Source: JAFGRU01 sp016934985 (GTDB lineage Bacteria > Desulfobacterota > Desulfuromonadia > Desulfuromonadales > JAAYDE01). Taken from it: DNA of 64,000 bases. The DNA lies in contig CAXXJQ010000009.1 in assembly GCA_963665045.2 (NCBI GenBank), positions 248,001 through 312,000 on the forward strand, written 5' to 3'. Below, piece by piece: positions 18,086 through 25,643 of the stretch. The position numbers were made by a program, and so were the translations under genes. The notes under the pieces were generated by a model, which saw only the letters and a list, made by a program, of their open reading frames with translations, did no database searches and had not been told where the DNA came from. Position 1 is the stretch's first letter, and every line of letters starts with the position of its first letter.

Positions 18086-19363
18086 TCATTCAACCGTAAC
18101 AACAAGCTTCAAAGGGGCTTCCAAATAGTTTTTTACGCTTTTAAGGAAAGCCGCACCGTCGGCACCATCTATAATCCGATGATCCCCCGACAGGGTCAGA
18201 CGCAGCCGCTGAACCACTTCCAACTCTCCGTTTTCAGCCACAACCGCTTCAGGTGCCGCCCCACCAACGGCCAGAGCCGCCGCCTGAGGGGAAGTGATGA
18301 TCGCACTGAATGACTCTACTCCAAACATTCCCATGTTGGATATAGTAAAAGTGGCTCCTTCGATATCTTCACTGCGGAGCGTCCCCTCCTTTATTTTCCC
18401 CTGCAGTTCCTTACTGCGATGGTGAATATCCTTCAGTGACAGACGATCACAATTCCGTATCATCGGACTGAAAAGCCCTTCTTCGGTTGCTACGGCAAAA
18501 GCCACGTTAATATCCTGCTGGGTGACAGCCTCGCCCTCCTGCCACAGTGCATTCACTTTGGGGTGGTCACGCAACGCCCGTGCAACGGCAGCCAGGATAA
18601 AATCGTTGAGGCTTACCTCAATATCCTTATGAAAGCGTATGGCATCGCTGATATCGACCGCCATGGTGACAAAAAAATGAGGGATGTTTTTCCAACTCTC
18701 CTCCATCTTGCGGGCAACCACTTTGCGGATACGCTGTGATTTCGCATCCCCTTTGGCTGCGGAAGGTTTTGGTTCTTTGTCCTCCCGGACTTCGGAAACC
18801 TCGCCGCCCTCTTTGTCGAAGGCGATTTTTTTCTCGACATCTTTCAGGACAATACGTCCGCCTGGCCCTGTCCCTTCCAATTGGGAGAAGGGAATATGCT
18901 TTTCTTCCGCCAGTTTTCGGGCCGCGGGAGACGCAGCGACCCTTTTTTCTTCAGGCTCTCCCGAAGAGGGTTTTTCCTCAGGAGAGGGTCTCGGCTTTTC
19001 CTCGGCTTCCGGGGGTGGCTCTTTTTTTTCTTTTCCTCCAGCAGTCTTGCTATTCTCTTCCGGGGCTTTCTCTTCAGCCGTCTCTTCTTTTGCCGTTTCT
19101 TCCTCAGCGTTTTCCATTTTCTCTTTCCCGCCGATTAACACCGCAATAACCGTCCCGACCGGAACGGTCTCCCCCTCCTCGACCAGAATTTTCGACACAA
19201 ACCCTTCATCGAAGGCCTCCATCTCCATGGCTGCCTTATCGGTTTCGACCTCGGCGATGACGTCACCTTTGGAAACCCGCTCACCGACCTTGACCACCCA
19301 GCGGATGACCGTCCCCTCTTCCATGGTATCACTCAGCTTGGGCATGGTAATTTCTACACTCAT
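18086..19363 (-). CDS. pdhC: Dihydrolipoamide acetyltransferase, pyruvate dehydrogenase E2
   Basis: E2 core of the pyruvate dehydrogenase complex; it transfers the acetyl group from lipoyl-lysine to CoA. The 425-residue product has one lipoyl domain (residues 1-80, lipoyl Lys in VETDKAAMEME), a Glu/Lys/Pro-rich flexible linker (about 80-150), a peripheral subunit-binding domain (VAASPAARKLAEEKHI) and a C-terminal catalytic domain with the HRIIDGADGA active-site motif. It follows E1 beta by 18 bases. The matching E3 gene (lpdA, 44280-45683) is elsewhere in the window. A branched-chain or acetoin complex is possible, but pyruvate is the simplest reading. Confidence 0.9.
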   Translation of the reverse strand: MSVEITMPKLSDTMEEGTVIRWVVKVGERVSKGDVIAEVETDKAAMEMEAFDEGFVSKILVEEGETVPVGTVIAVLIGGKEKMENAEEETAKEETAEEKAPEENSKTAGGKEKKEPPPEAEEKPRPSPEEKPSSGEPEEKRVAASPAARKLAEEKHIPFSQLEGTGPGGRIVLKDVEKKIAFDKEGGEVSEVREDKEPKPSAAKGDAKSQRIRKVVARKMEESWKNIPHFFVTMAVDISDAIRFHKDIEVSLNDFILAAVARALRDHPKVNALWQEGEAVTQQDINVAFAVATEEGLFSPMIRNCDRLSLKDIHHRSKELQGKIKEGTLRSEDIEGATFTISNMGMFGVESFSAIITSPQAAALAVGGAAPEAVVAENGELEVVQRLRLTLSGDHRIIDGADGAAFLKSVKNYLEAPLKLVVTVE

Positions 19364-19381
19364 ACAAACTCCCGGGAAGAA

Positions 19382-20353
19382 TTAAAAAAGCTCTCGGATG
19401 CGCGCAATAACCTTGCCGGCATCGGGAATAGCCGCCTGCTCCAGGTACTTGGAATAGGGCATGGGAACGTCCGCCCCGCCAACCCGCAGGACCGGCCCGT
19501 CAAGTTCATCAAAGGCTTCTTCCATGATGCGCGCCGCAATCTCTCCACCCCATCCGCCGGTGAGACAGGACTCCTCGACGGTGACAACCCTATGGGTTTT
19601 ACGCACCGAATTGACAACAGCTTTCATATCAAGGGGATTCAGGCCGCGCAGATCAAGGACCTCGGCCTCAATGCCATCCCGGGCCAATTCCTCGGCCGCC
19701 TCCAGACAGACATAAACCATGCGCGAGAGAGCAACAAGAGTTACATCCCGGCCCTCACGCTTGATATCCGCCAACCCCAGGGGAATGATCTGCTCCCCGT
19801 CGGGCACCTCTCCCTTCACACTGTAGAGCCCTTCATGTTCGAGAAAAATTACGGGATCATCCGAACGGATGGATGCCTTGAGAAGCCCCTTGGCATCGGC
19901 CGGAAAGGAAGGGACCACCACGCGAATACCGGGAATTTGGGCGAAAAGCGGCTCCAACGAACGGGAATGCTGAGCACCCAGCTGATTGCCTCCTCCACCC
20001 GGCATGCGGATGGTCAAGGGCAGGGTAACCTTGCCGCCGAACATGTAGCGAATCACCGCGGCATGGTTCATGATCTGATCCAGGGCAACTACGGAAAAAT
20101 TGACTGTCATCAACTCGGCAACCGGCCGCAGCCCACCCATGGCCGCACCGATAGCCATACCGACTATACCGGCCTCGGCAATAGGAGTATCGATAACCCG
20201 CTTGTCGCCGAACCGGGCCAGCAGCCCTTTAGAAACCTTGAAGGATCCCTCATAAAGGCCGACATCCTCTCCTAGAAGAAAAACATCCGGGTCCCGCGAC
20301 ATCTCTTCATGAAGAGCCTGGTTCAGGGCTTCCCTGCAGGTGATTTCAGACAT
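19382..20353 (-). CDS. pdhB: Pyruvate dehydrogenase E1 component, beta subunit
   Basis: Beta subunit of the heterotetrameric thiamine-diphosphate E1. Family signatures are LGEDVGLYEGSFKVSKGL, then DTPIAEAGIVGMAIGAAM, the MPGGGGNQLGAQHS loop, and the C-terminal VTVEESCLTGGWGGEIAA. The start is placed at ATG 20353, preceded by AGGCAGG; an upstream TTG in frame is less likely. It begins 14 bases after the alpha-subunit stop. The product is 323 residues, normal for the family. Confidence 0.92.
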   Translation of the reverse strand: MSEITCREALNQALHEEMSRDPDVFLLGEDVGLYEGSFKVSKGLLARFGDKRVIDTPIAEAGIVGMAIGAAMGGLRPVAELMTVNFSVVALDQIMNHAAVIRYMFGGKVTLPLTIRMPGGGGNQLGAQHSRSLEPLFAQIPGIRVVVPSFPADAKGLLKASIRSDDPVIFLEHEGLYSVKGEVPDGEQIIPLGLADIKREGRDVTLVALSRMVYVCLEAAEELARDGIEAEVLDLRGLNPLDMKAVVNSVRKTHRVVTVEESCLTGGWGGEIAARIMEEAFDELDGPVLRVGGADVPMPYSKYLEQAAIPDAGKVIARIRELF

Positions 20354-20367
20354 GCCAAACCTGCCTT

Positions 20368-21354
20368 TCAATGCTCCACATAGATATCGCTCCAGAGTTC
20401 ATCAGCCTCGGGGAAAGGGCTTTCTTCTGCAAACTTAATGGCTTCTTCGAGCAGTTCCTTTTCCTCGTAATCAATGCTGTCCAGCTCTTTTTCAGAAGCC
20501 CGTTCCTTTGCCAACAGCCAGCGCCGGAAGTTCACGATCGGATCACGTTCTTTCCAGAGCTTCTTTTCCTGATCGCTGCGATAGGTCCCCGGGTCGGAAA
20601 TGGAATGTCCGCGAAAGCGGTAGGTGATGGCCTCGATGTATTGAGGGCCGCCCTCCTGCCGGGCTTTTTCTGCGGCAAGACGAACCGCGTCATAAACAGC
20701 GAGGACGTCCATTCCATCCACTTTGGTCCCGGGGGTTTCGTAGGCCGCGCTCTTTTTGTACAACTGCTTGACAGCGCTCGAACGCGAGATACTGGTGCTG
20801 ATGCCGTAGCCGTTATTTTCACAGATAAAAAGTACCGGGACCTTATAAAGGGAAGCCATATTCATGGCCTCATGAAAAACGCCCTGGTTGGTAGCTCCAT
20901 CCCCAAAAAGGCAGGCGACAACCTCATCCCCACCCTGATAGACAACGGAATAACCCAATCCGACAGCCAGGGGCAGGTGCCCGGCAACGATGCCGTAACC
21001 GCCCATAAAGCGTCTTTCCCCGTCAAACATGTGCATGGAACCGCCTTTACCCCGGCTGACCCCCGTTGCCTTGCCGTAAAGCTCCGCCATGACCTCTTGA
21101 GGCTTGCTCCCCCGGGCCAGAATCAAGCCGTGCTCCCTGTAGGCACCGACCATATAGTCCTTGTCCTCCAGGGCGTGGGCCACCCCGACACCGACCGCCT
21201 CCTGACCGCTGTAAAGGTGGAGGAAGCCCCCCATTTTTCCCTCGCTGTAAAGACGGGGGCAGGATTCCTCAAAATCCCGGATTCGGACCATATCCCGGTA
21301 AACCTTGAGAAGTTCCTCTTTTTTTAGTGCCTCAGCCGGCAGTTTTTCAGGCAT
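20368..21354 (-). CDS. pdhA: Pyruvate dehydrogenase E1 component, alpha subunit
   Basis: Alpha subunit of E1, which decarboxylates pyruvate and reductively acetylates E2. The thiamine-diphosphate motif GDGATNQGVFHEAMN...ICENN is complete, and the GFLHLYSGQEAVGVG and GKGGSMHMFD stretches are standard. The phosphorylation-loop region RFRGHSISDPGTYRS is also present. At 328 residues it has the usual length. It is the first gene of the pdhABC-lon operon; about 190 AT-rich bases separate it from the next gene upstream, where the promoter should lie. Confidence 0.93.
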   Translation of the reverse strand: MPEKLPAEALKKEELLKVYRDMVRIRDFEESCPRLYSEGKMGGFLHLYSGQEAVGVGVAHALEDKDYMVGAYREHGLILARGSKPQEVMAELYGKATGVSRGKGGSMHMFDGERRFMGGYGIVAGHLPLAVGLGYSVVYQGGDEVVACLFGDGATNQGVFHEAMNMASLYKVPVLFICENNGYGISTSISRSSAVKQLYKKSAAYETPGTKVDGMDVLAVYDAVRLAAEKARQEGGPQYIEAITYRFRGHSISDPGTYRSDQEKKLWKERDPIVNFRRWLLAKERASEKELDSIDYEEKELLEEAIKFAEESPFPEADELWSDIYVEH

Positions 21355-21545
21355 TTCAAGCCCCTTTCAAACTTTGAAAGAGAAAAAAAACCTCCCCAAA
21401 ATTGTATATTTCTAATTTTATCAACAGTTTAGCAATGCGCAAGCAGCCCTCGCATGGATAGAAGAAGAAAGAAGCACCTCTTCTTTTAGAAATTCAATTA
21501 TTTTAGGAAGATGAAGAAAAAAATGGATGATCGGGAGAATGAAAA

Positions 21546-22382
21546 TCAGGCCTCCAGGGATGACCCTACGGTCGCAAAGGAGAAGCGTTTTCCAAAAAGT
21601 TTGTAGAGGTCGGCAGCGCGTTTCTGACCGGTGCAATGCCCGACCATTATTTTCTGCACCCGGAACTCCTCCAGGGCATTCACGGTATTGTCGAACTGCT
21701 CATCACCGGCCGGCGCCAGGTGGGTTCCGCCAATGACCGCAAACAGGGAATCAATACCGGTTTTAGACCGGACATGGCAAAGGATGTTAACCAGCCCGGC
21801 ATGGGCGCATCCCAGCAGAAGTACCGGCCCGGAGGACGTTTGAATCAACAGGGAGGCGTCGTCTTCAAATGGATCGGGAATAAGGTTGTTCCCTCCCGGA
21901 TCAGGGATGACGAGACCGGCGTCCCCTTTTTCAAAATCGGTGGTTCTGGACACCTTGCCGGTAAAAAAGAGTCCTGGGGCCACTTCGGAGAATTCAGGAG
22001 CCCAACGGAACCGGGCTCCAAGGGAAACCAGTTCCTCCTTGGGAAATGGAATGCCAATGGCACGGCGTTCGGCTTTTCCGGCCCAGTAACGTTCCTGAAA
22101 TATCCCGGGATGAGCGAAAACGTCAAGCGGCCCGGCCTGCCGCAAAACCTCGGGAAGCCCGCCGGCATGATCGTAATGGCCGTGGCTGAGGAATACCCCT
22201 TTCAAGCCATCGAGGTCCTTGTTCAAAGCCTGGAGGTTGTGGGCCAGGACATTTCCCTGGCCGGTGTCGAAAAGGTATTTACCTTCCGGCCTCTCGATCA
22301 GGCAGGCAAAGCCATGTTCCGCCAGGGCTTTTGTGGCACTGCTGACACTGTTTTCACACAAAAGGGTCAGGGTGGTTTCCAT
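21546..22382 (-). CDS. MBL-fold metallo-hydrolase (COG1237-like)
   Basis: A metallo-beta-lactamase fold enzyme with the metal site SHGHYDHAGG near residue 80 and further ligands in GCAHAGLVN and GGTHLA. It resembles the archaeal and bacterial group annotated as dihydropterin-ribofuranosyl-aminobenzene phosphate synthase-like, but the true substrate is not known. The start is ATG 22382 with AGAAGAG upstream; a frame extending 48 codons further lacks support. It is divergent from the TatD gene, with 112 bases between the starts. Confidence 0.85.
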   Translation of the reverse strand: METTLTLLCENSVSSATKALAEHGFACLIERPEGKYLFDTGQGNVLAHNLQALNKDLDGLKGVFLSHGHYDHAGGLPEVLRQAGPLDVFAHPGIFQERYWAGKAERRAIGIPFPKEELVSLGARFRWAPEFSEVAPGLFFTGKVSRTTDFEKGDAGLVIPDPGGNNLIPDPFEDDASLLIQTSSGPVLLLGCAHAGLVNILCHVRSKTGIDSLFAVIGGTHLAPAGDEQFDNTVNALEEFRVQKIMVGHCTGQKRAADLYKLFGKRFSFATVGSSLEA

Positions 22383-22494
22383 ATAATCTCTTCTTTTTAC
22401 GGATTTTATTAGATGATTGGACGACCGCTTAACTCTCTGGTACCATACTCCCTGACAAGAATTTTGAAAAGTTTTTCGGAAATAATTCGGCAAA

Positions 22495-23283
22495 ATGGAC
22501 TTTTCAACTCGCGGTTTATTCGACACCCACGTTCATCTGGACGAGTTCCTTCCTCGGCAGCAGTTGGAAGAAGAATTCCGTCTCGCCCAAGAGGCCGGTG
22601 TCCGCTATTTTCTCGTTCCGGGCGTCAGCCAGGACAATTGGGCTGCCGTCTTCGCTGCCACGGATGCAGTTGAGGGCGCCTGGGCCGCGCCGGGCATCCA
22701 TCCCATGGCAGCCGATAACTGGGACAATGAAATGGAAAAAGCTTTGCTTGAGATCCTTGCATCTTCGAAAGTTGTCGCCATTGGTGAGATCGGCCTCGAC
22801 AGCTCGCCGGGATATCCTCCCGCCGAAATCCAGGAAAAAACTTTTCGGTCTCAACTCCGGATTGCCGCGGACCACGACTTGCCGGTGCTGATCCACTGCC
22901 GCAAGGCCTGGCGCCGGACTCTCGACATTCTACGAGAAGAGAAATCAGCATTGAGGGGGGGAATTCTCCATGCTTTTTCCGCCAGCCGCGAGATCGCCGA
23001 AGAAGCCGTTTCCCTTAATTTTGCTATCGGCATCGGCGGCCCGGTCACTTACCCCAATGCCCGCCGCATTATTGAAGTGGTGAAAGAGTTGCCGGAGGGA
23101 AACCTGGTTCTGGAAACCGACGCCCCGGACATGCCGCCCCACCCCTACCGGGGGGAACCCAACCGCCCCCTGCGCCTCAGGATCATCGCCGAAAAGGTGG
23201 CCGAGATCAGAGGATGGAGTCTGGATCGGGTTAGGGACATAACAACAGAAAATGCCTTGCGGATTTTGAATTTGAGAGAATAA
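22495..23283 (+). CDS. TatD-family metal-dependent deoxyribonuclease
   Basis: A 262-residue TIM-barrel hydrolase. The metal ligands are in DTHVHLDEF at the start, GEIGLDSS, VLIHCRKAW, LHAFSAS and LETDAPDMPPHPYRGEPN, all characteristic of TatD/YcfH/YjjV. These enzymes act as 3'-5' DNA exonucleases or deacylases in DNA quality control. The usual DCH of TatD is DTH here, which occurs in the YjjV-like branch. The spacer to the next gene holds repeats R2 and R1. Confidence 0.9.
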   Translation: MDFSTRGLFDTHVHLDEFLPRQQLEEEFRLAQEAGVRYFLVPGVSQDNWAAVFAATDAVEGAWAAPGIHPMAADNWDNEMEKALLEILASSKVVAIGEIGLDSSPGYPPAEIQEKTFRSQLRIAADHDLPVLIHCRKAWRRTLDILREEKSALRGGILHAFSASREIAEEAVSLNFAIGIGGPVTYPNARRIIEVVKELPEGNLVLETDAPDMPPHPYRGEPNRPLRLRIIAEKVAEIRGWSLDRVRDITTENALRILNLRE

Positions 23284-23298
23284 TGGGGACTATTCGGC

Positions 23299-23332
23299 AC
23301 ATGGACTCGTGTCGCCTATGGAAAGGCCATCT
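23299..23332 (+). repeat. Dispersed repeat R2, fragment
   Basis: Shares the GACTCGTGTCGCCTATGGAA-type segment with 34009-34030 and a weaker match to 44220. Only one end of the R2 element is left here, just before R1 copy C. Confidence 0.45.
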
Positions 23333-23356
23333 GCTGTTAAATTAAATTTTCAGCAG

Positions 23357-23642
23357 CGGGGTTGCGTCCCCGGACGACGCCTTCTTTCTTTTTACGTCAA
23401 AAAGAAAGAAGCAAAGAAAAGGACGCCCCCGCGATTCGGCCTGCGGCTCCCCTGCGTTCCGGAAACGTTTTGAGGACGGCCAGAATTCGCACAAACCGCT
23501 CAACTGTCCGTCTAATCTCAAAACGTTTCCTCCACTCCGGCGTCATCGCAAGGGGTTGAAATTCATAATCGACTTTAAGCTTTATCAGCTCTTTTTTGGG
23601 CAAGCAAAAAGAGTAAGGCGTCGTCCGGGGACGCAACCCCGG
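23357..23642. repeat. Dispersed repeat R1, copy C with perfect inverted termini
   Basis: A 286-base element whose first 24 bases (from 23358) are the exact reverse complement of its last 24 (to 23641). It looks like two R1 ends in opposite orientation: the left end carries the TTCTTTCTTTTT hairpin of copy D, the right end the CTTTTTTGG/CAAAAAGAG hairpin of copy A. The inside holds AAACGTTT palindromes around a segment shared with other copies. No transposase is encoded, so it is MITE-like. Confidence 0.75.
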
Positions 23643-23666
23643 ATTCCAAAACATTGAAAAGTAAGT

Positions 23667-24404
23667 ATGAAAAATTCAACCGACCATCACGACCGCTTCG
23701 CCCGCCTCCAGCTCCTGGTTGGTGAAGCCGGGCTGAAAAAACTCGCCTCCGCTTCAGTAGCCGTATTCGGTGTCGGCGGCGTGGGCAGCTTTGCCGTCGA
23801 GGCCCTGGCCCGTTCCGGCATCGGACGCCTGACCCTCGTCGATTTCGACGACATCTGCCCGACCAACATCAACCGCCAGCTCCACGCCCTGGAAACCACC
23901 ATCGGCCACCCCAAGGTACAGGTCATGGCCGTGCGCTGCCGGGCAATCAACCCCGAAATACAGGTTGAGCCTATCCAGGAATTTTTCAGCCACGAAAATG
24001 CCGACCTGCTTCTCGACCGTGGTTATAACTATGTCCTCGACTGCATCGACAGCATCACAGCCAAGCTGTTTCTCATTGAATCCTGTCGCAAAAAAGGCCT
24101 GCCCGTCATTTCCTCCATGGGCGCCGCCAATAAGCTCGATCCCACCGCCATCAGGGTGGACGACCTGAGCCGGACCCAAAAGTGCCGTCTGGCGCGCATC
24201 GTGCGTAAGGAATTGAGAAGAAGAGGGATTGAGAATGGCGTGAAGGTCGTCTATTCCACGGAAGAATTTCGCGATTTAAACAGCGCGGATGCTGAAACAC
24301 CTGAACGAACCCCGACCCTGGGCAGTTCTTCCTATATCCCGCCCATTTTCGGCCTGACCATGGCAGGTGAGATTATCCGTGAACTTCTCAGTGAACATTT
24401 TTAA
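23667..24404 (+). CDS. tcdA: tRNA threonylcarbamoyladenosine dehydratase
   Basis: E1-like (ThiF/MoeB fold) enzyme that cyclises the t6A base at position 37 of tRNAs using ATP. The 245-residue product has the nucleotide loop VFGVGGVGSFAVEALARSG, then DFDDICPTNINRQ, and YVLDCIDSITAK. The subgroup signature SSMGAANKLDP followed by VDDLSRTQKCRLARIVRKELR is specific to TcdA/CsdL and not ThiF. The tsaE gene needed for t6A formation is at 45676-46170. Confidence 0.92.
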   Translation: MKNSTDHHDRFARLQLLVGEAGLKKLASASVAVFGVGGVGSFAVEALARSGIGRLTLVDFDDICPTNINRQLHALETTIGHPKVQVMAVRCRAINPEIQVEPIQEFFSHENADLLLDRGYNYVLDCIDSITAKLFLIESCRKKGLPVISSMGAANKLDPTAIRVDDLSRTQKCRLARIVRKELRRRGIENGVKVVYSTEEFRDLNSADAETPERTPTLGSSSYIPPIFGLTMAGEIIRELLSEHF

Positions 24405-24605
24405 TAAAAACTGCCCTTTTCAAAGGCTAATTCTGCCCATGCCCACCTGTTATTCGGGAGCCGGTTTCTATAAATTCGAATTTTGCCTGAAACAATAACC
24501 ACGCCTTGCCCAAAGACCGTTAACCAGCCTTTTCAAAAGCCCGCCATCTTGCGATAGCTTCCCGATGTGATAAAAGTTTATAAAAACACATCCGCGGGGT
24601 GCTCA

Positions 24606-25013
24606 ATGAACAGCCTTTTTTATTTGAAACTTTACCTGCTGACAATCCCGGTATTTTTCGCCATTGATTTACTCTGGTTGGGGGTCTTTGCCAAAGACCT
24701 CTACCAGAAAAACCTGGCTCATCTCTTGAGTCCTACTGTTAACTGGCCGGCGGCCTTTCTTTTTTACCTGATGTACATCGTCGGCATCATTATTTTCGCC
24801 GTGAGACCGGCGCTTATCGAACAGTCTTTGATCAAAGCTCTTGCATGGGGAGCCCTGTTCGGATTCTTTACCTATGCAACCTATGACCTGACCAACCTCG
24901 CCACCCTGAAAGACTGGCCGGTCAGAATTGTCATCGTTGACATCGTATGGGGAACCTTGCTCTGTACCCTGGTCGCTTCCGGCAGCTACCTCATCGGCCG
25001 CTGGCTCAGTTAA
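24606..25013 (+). CDS. DUF2177 membrane protein
   Basis: A 135-residue inner-membrane protein with four predicted helices and the family features PVFFAIDLLWLGVFAKDLYQKNLAHLL and ATYDLTNLATLKDWP. The start is ATG 24606 after GGGGTG; an upstream ATG at 24567 is less likely. Function is unknown, but DUF2177 genes often accompany CFA/COG2907 lipid genes. It converges on the DUF2878 gene, and the two stop codons overlap. Confidence 0.85.
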   Translation: MNSLFYLKLYLLTIPVFFAIDLLWLGVFAKDLYQKNLAHLLSPTVNWPAAFLFYLMYIVGIIIFAVRPALIEQSLIKALAWGALFGFFTYATYDLTNLATLKDWPVRIVIVDIVWGTLLCTLVASGSYLIGRWLS

Positions 25014-25570
25014 CCCGGTTTATTCAAAAACCACCGATACCTGCCCTCACCGTCAGAAATGTGGTCACTCACCCAGAAAAGAAACGGTGTCACCAAAGCC
25101 CAGACGATAGCCAATGAGGCGATGCTGAAAAATGTATTTTCCCCCCATTCGGCCGCTCCCAGTTGGATGCCGCCGCCATAGGCAAGGGGCCCACCGAACA
25201 TGCCGAGAATAGCGGCGAGCCGATAACGGCCGGACAGCCAGTTCAGGGCATAGCAAAAAAGTGTAGCAAACTGAGCCCAGATGACAAAGACCCAAAGCGG
25301 CAGCCAGAAGGGCCAGGACGGATCGCTTTTGAAAGTGAAAACGCCAAGCCCCTGCTGAATGCTGTCCACGGTGATGCCGATCAGACAGGCTCCCAGCATG
25401 CGAAGCCCTTCGCTTTTGCGCGACCGCGACAAAAACAGGTGAACGCCCGCCAGCAGCAAGGCGCTGAGAGCGCCGATAATCGGCCGCCCCTGTGCCGCCC
25501 CCAGCACACAACAGAACCACCCGGCCTGGTAAAGAGCAATATTGAGGATCTTGCCGGCTAGAGGTGACAT
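25010..25570 (-). CDS. DUF2878 membrane protein
   Basis: A polytopic membrane protein of about 186 residues with five to six hydrophobic segments and the family stretches LNIALYQAGWFCCVLGAA, DSIQQGLGVFTF, WPFWLPLWVFVIWAQFATL and GGPLAYGGG. The function is unknown; DUF2878 is regularly linked with CFA-type lipid modification loci. The start at ATG 25570 is chosen over one nine codons upstream, with moderate certainty. It is the last gene of the DUF1295-COG2907-DUF1365/CFA operon, 73 bases after the fusion gene. Confidence 0.8.
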   Translation of the reverse strand: MSPLAGKILNIALYQAGWFCCVLGAAQGRPIIGALSALLLAGVHLFLSRSRKSEGLRMLGACLIGITVDSIQQGLGVFTFKSDPSWPFWLPLWVFVIWAQFATLFCYALNWLSGRYRLAAILGMFGGPLAYGGGIQLGAAEWGENTFFSIASLAIVWALVTPFLFWVSDHISDGEGRYRWFLNKPG

Positions 25571-25643
25571 TAAAATCCCAACCTGGTATTCATGCACTTT
25601 TGAGCGTGCAACTAATTTTTAATTTAAGGGATGAGCTGACCCG

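Noticed and set aside
23357..23642. CRISPR array
   Set aside because: Only two inverted ends and internal hairpins; no regular direct repeats or spacers. No cas gene in the window.
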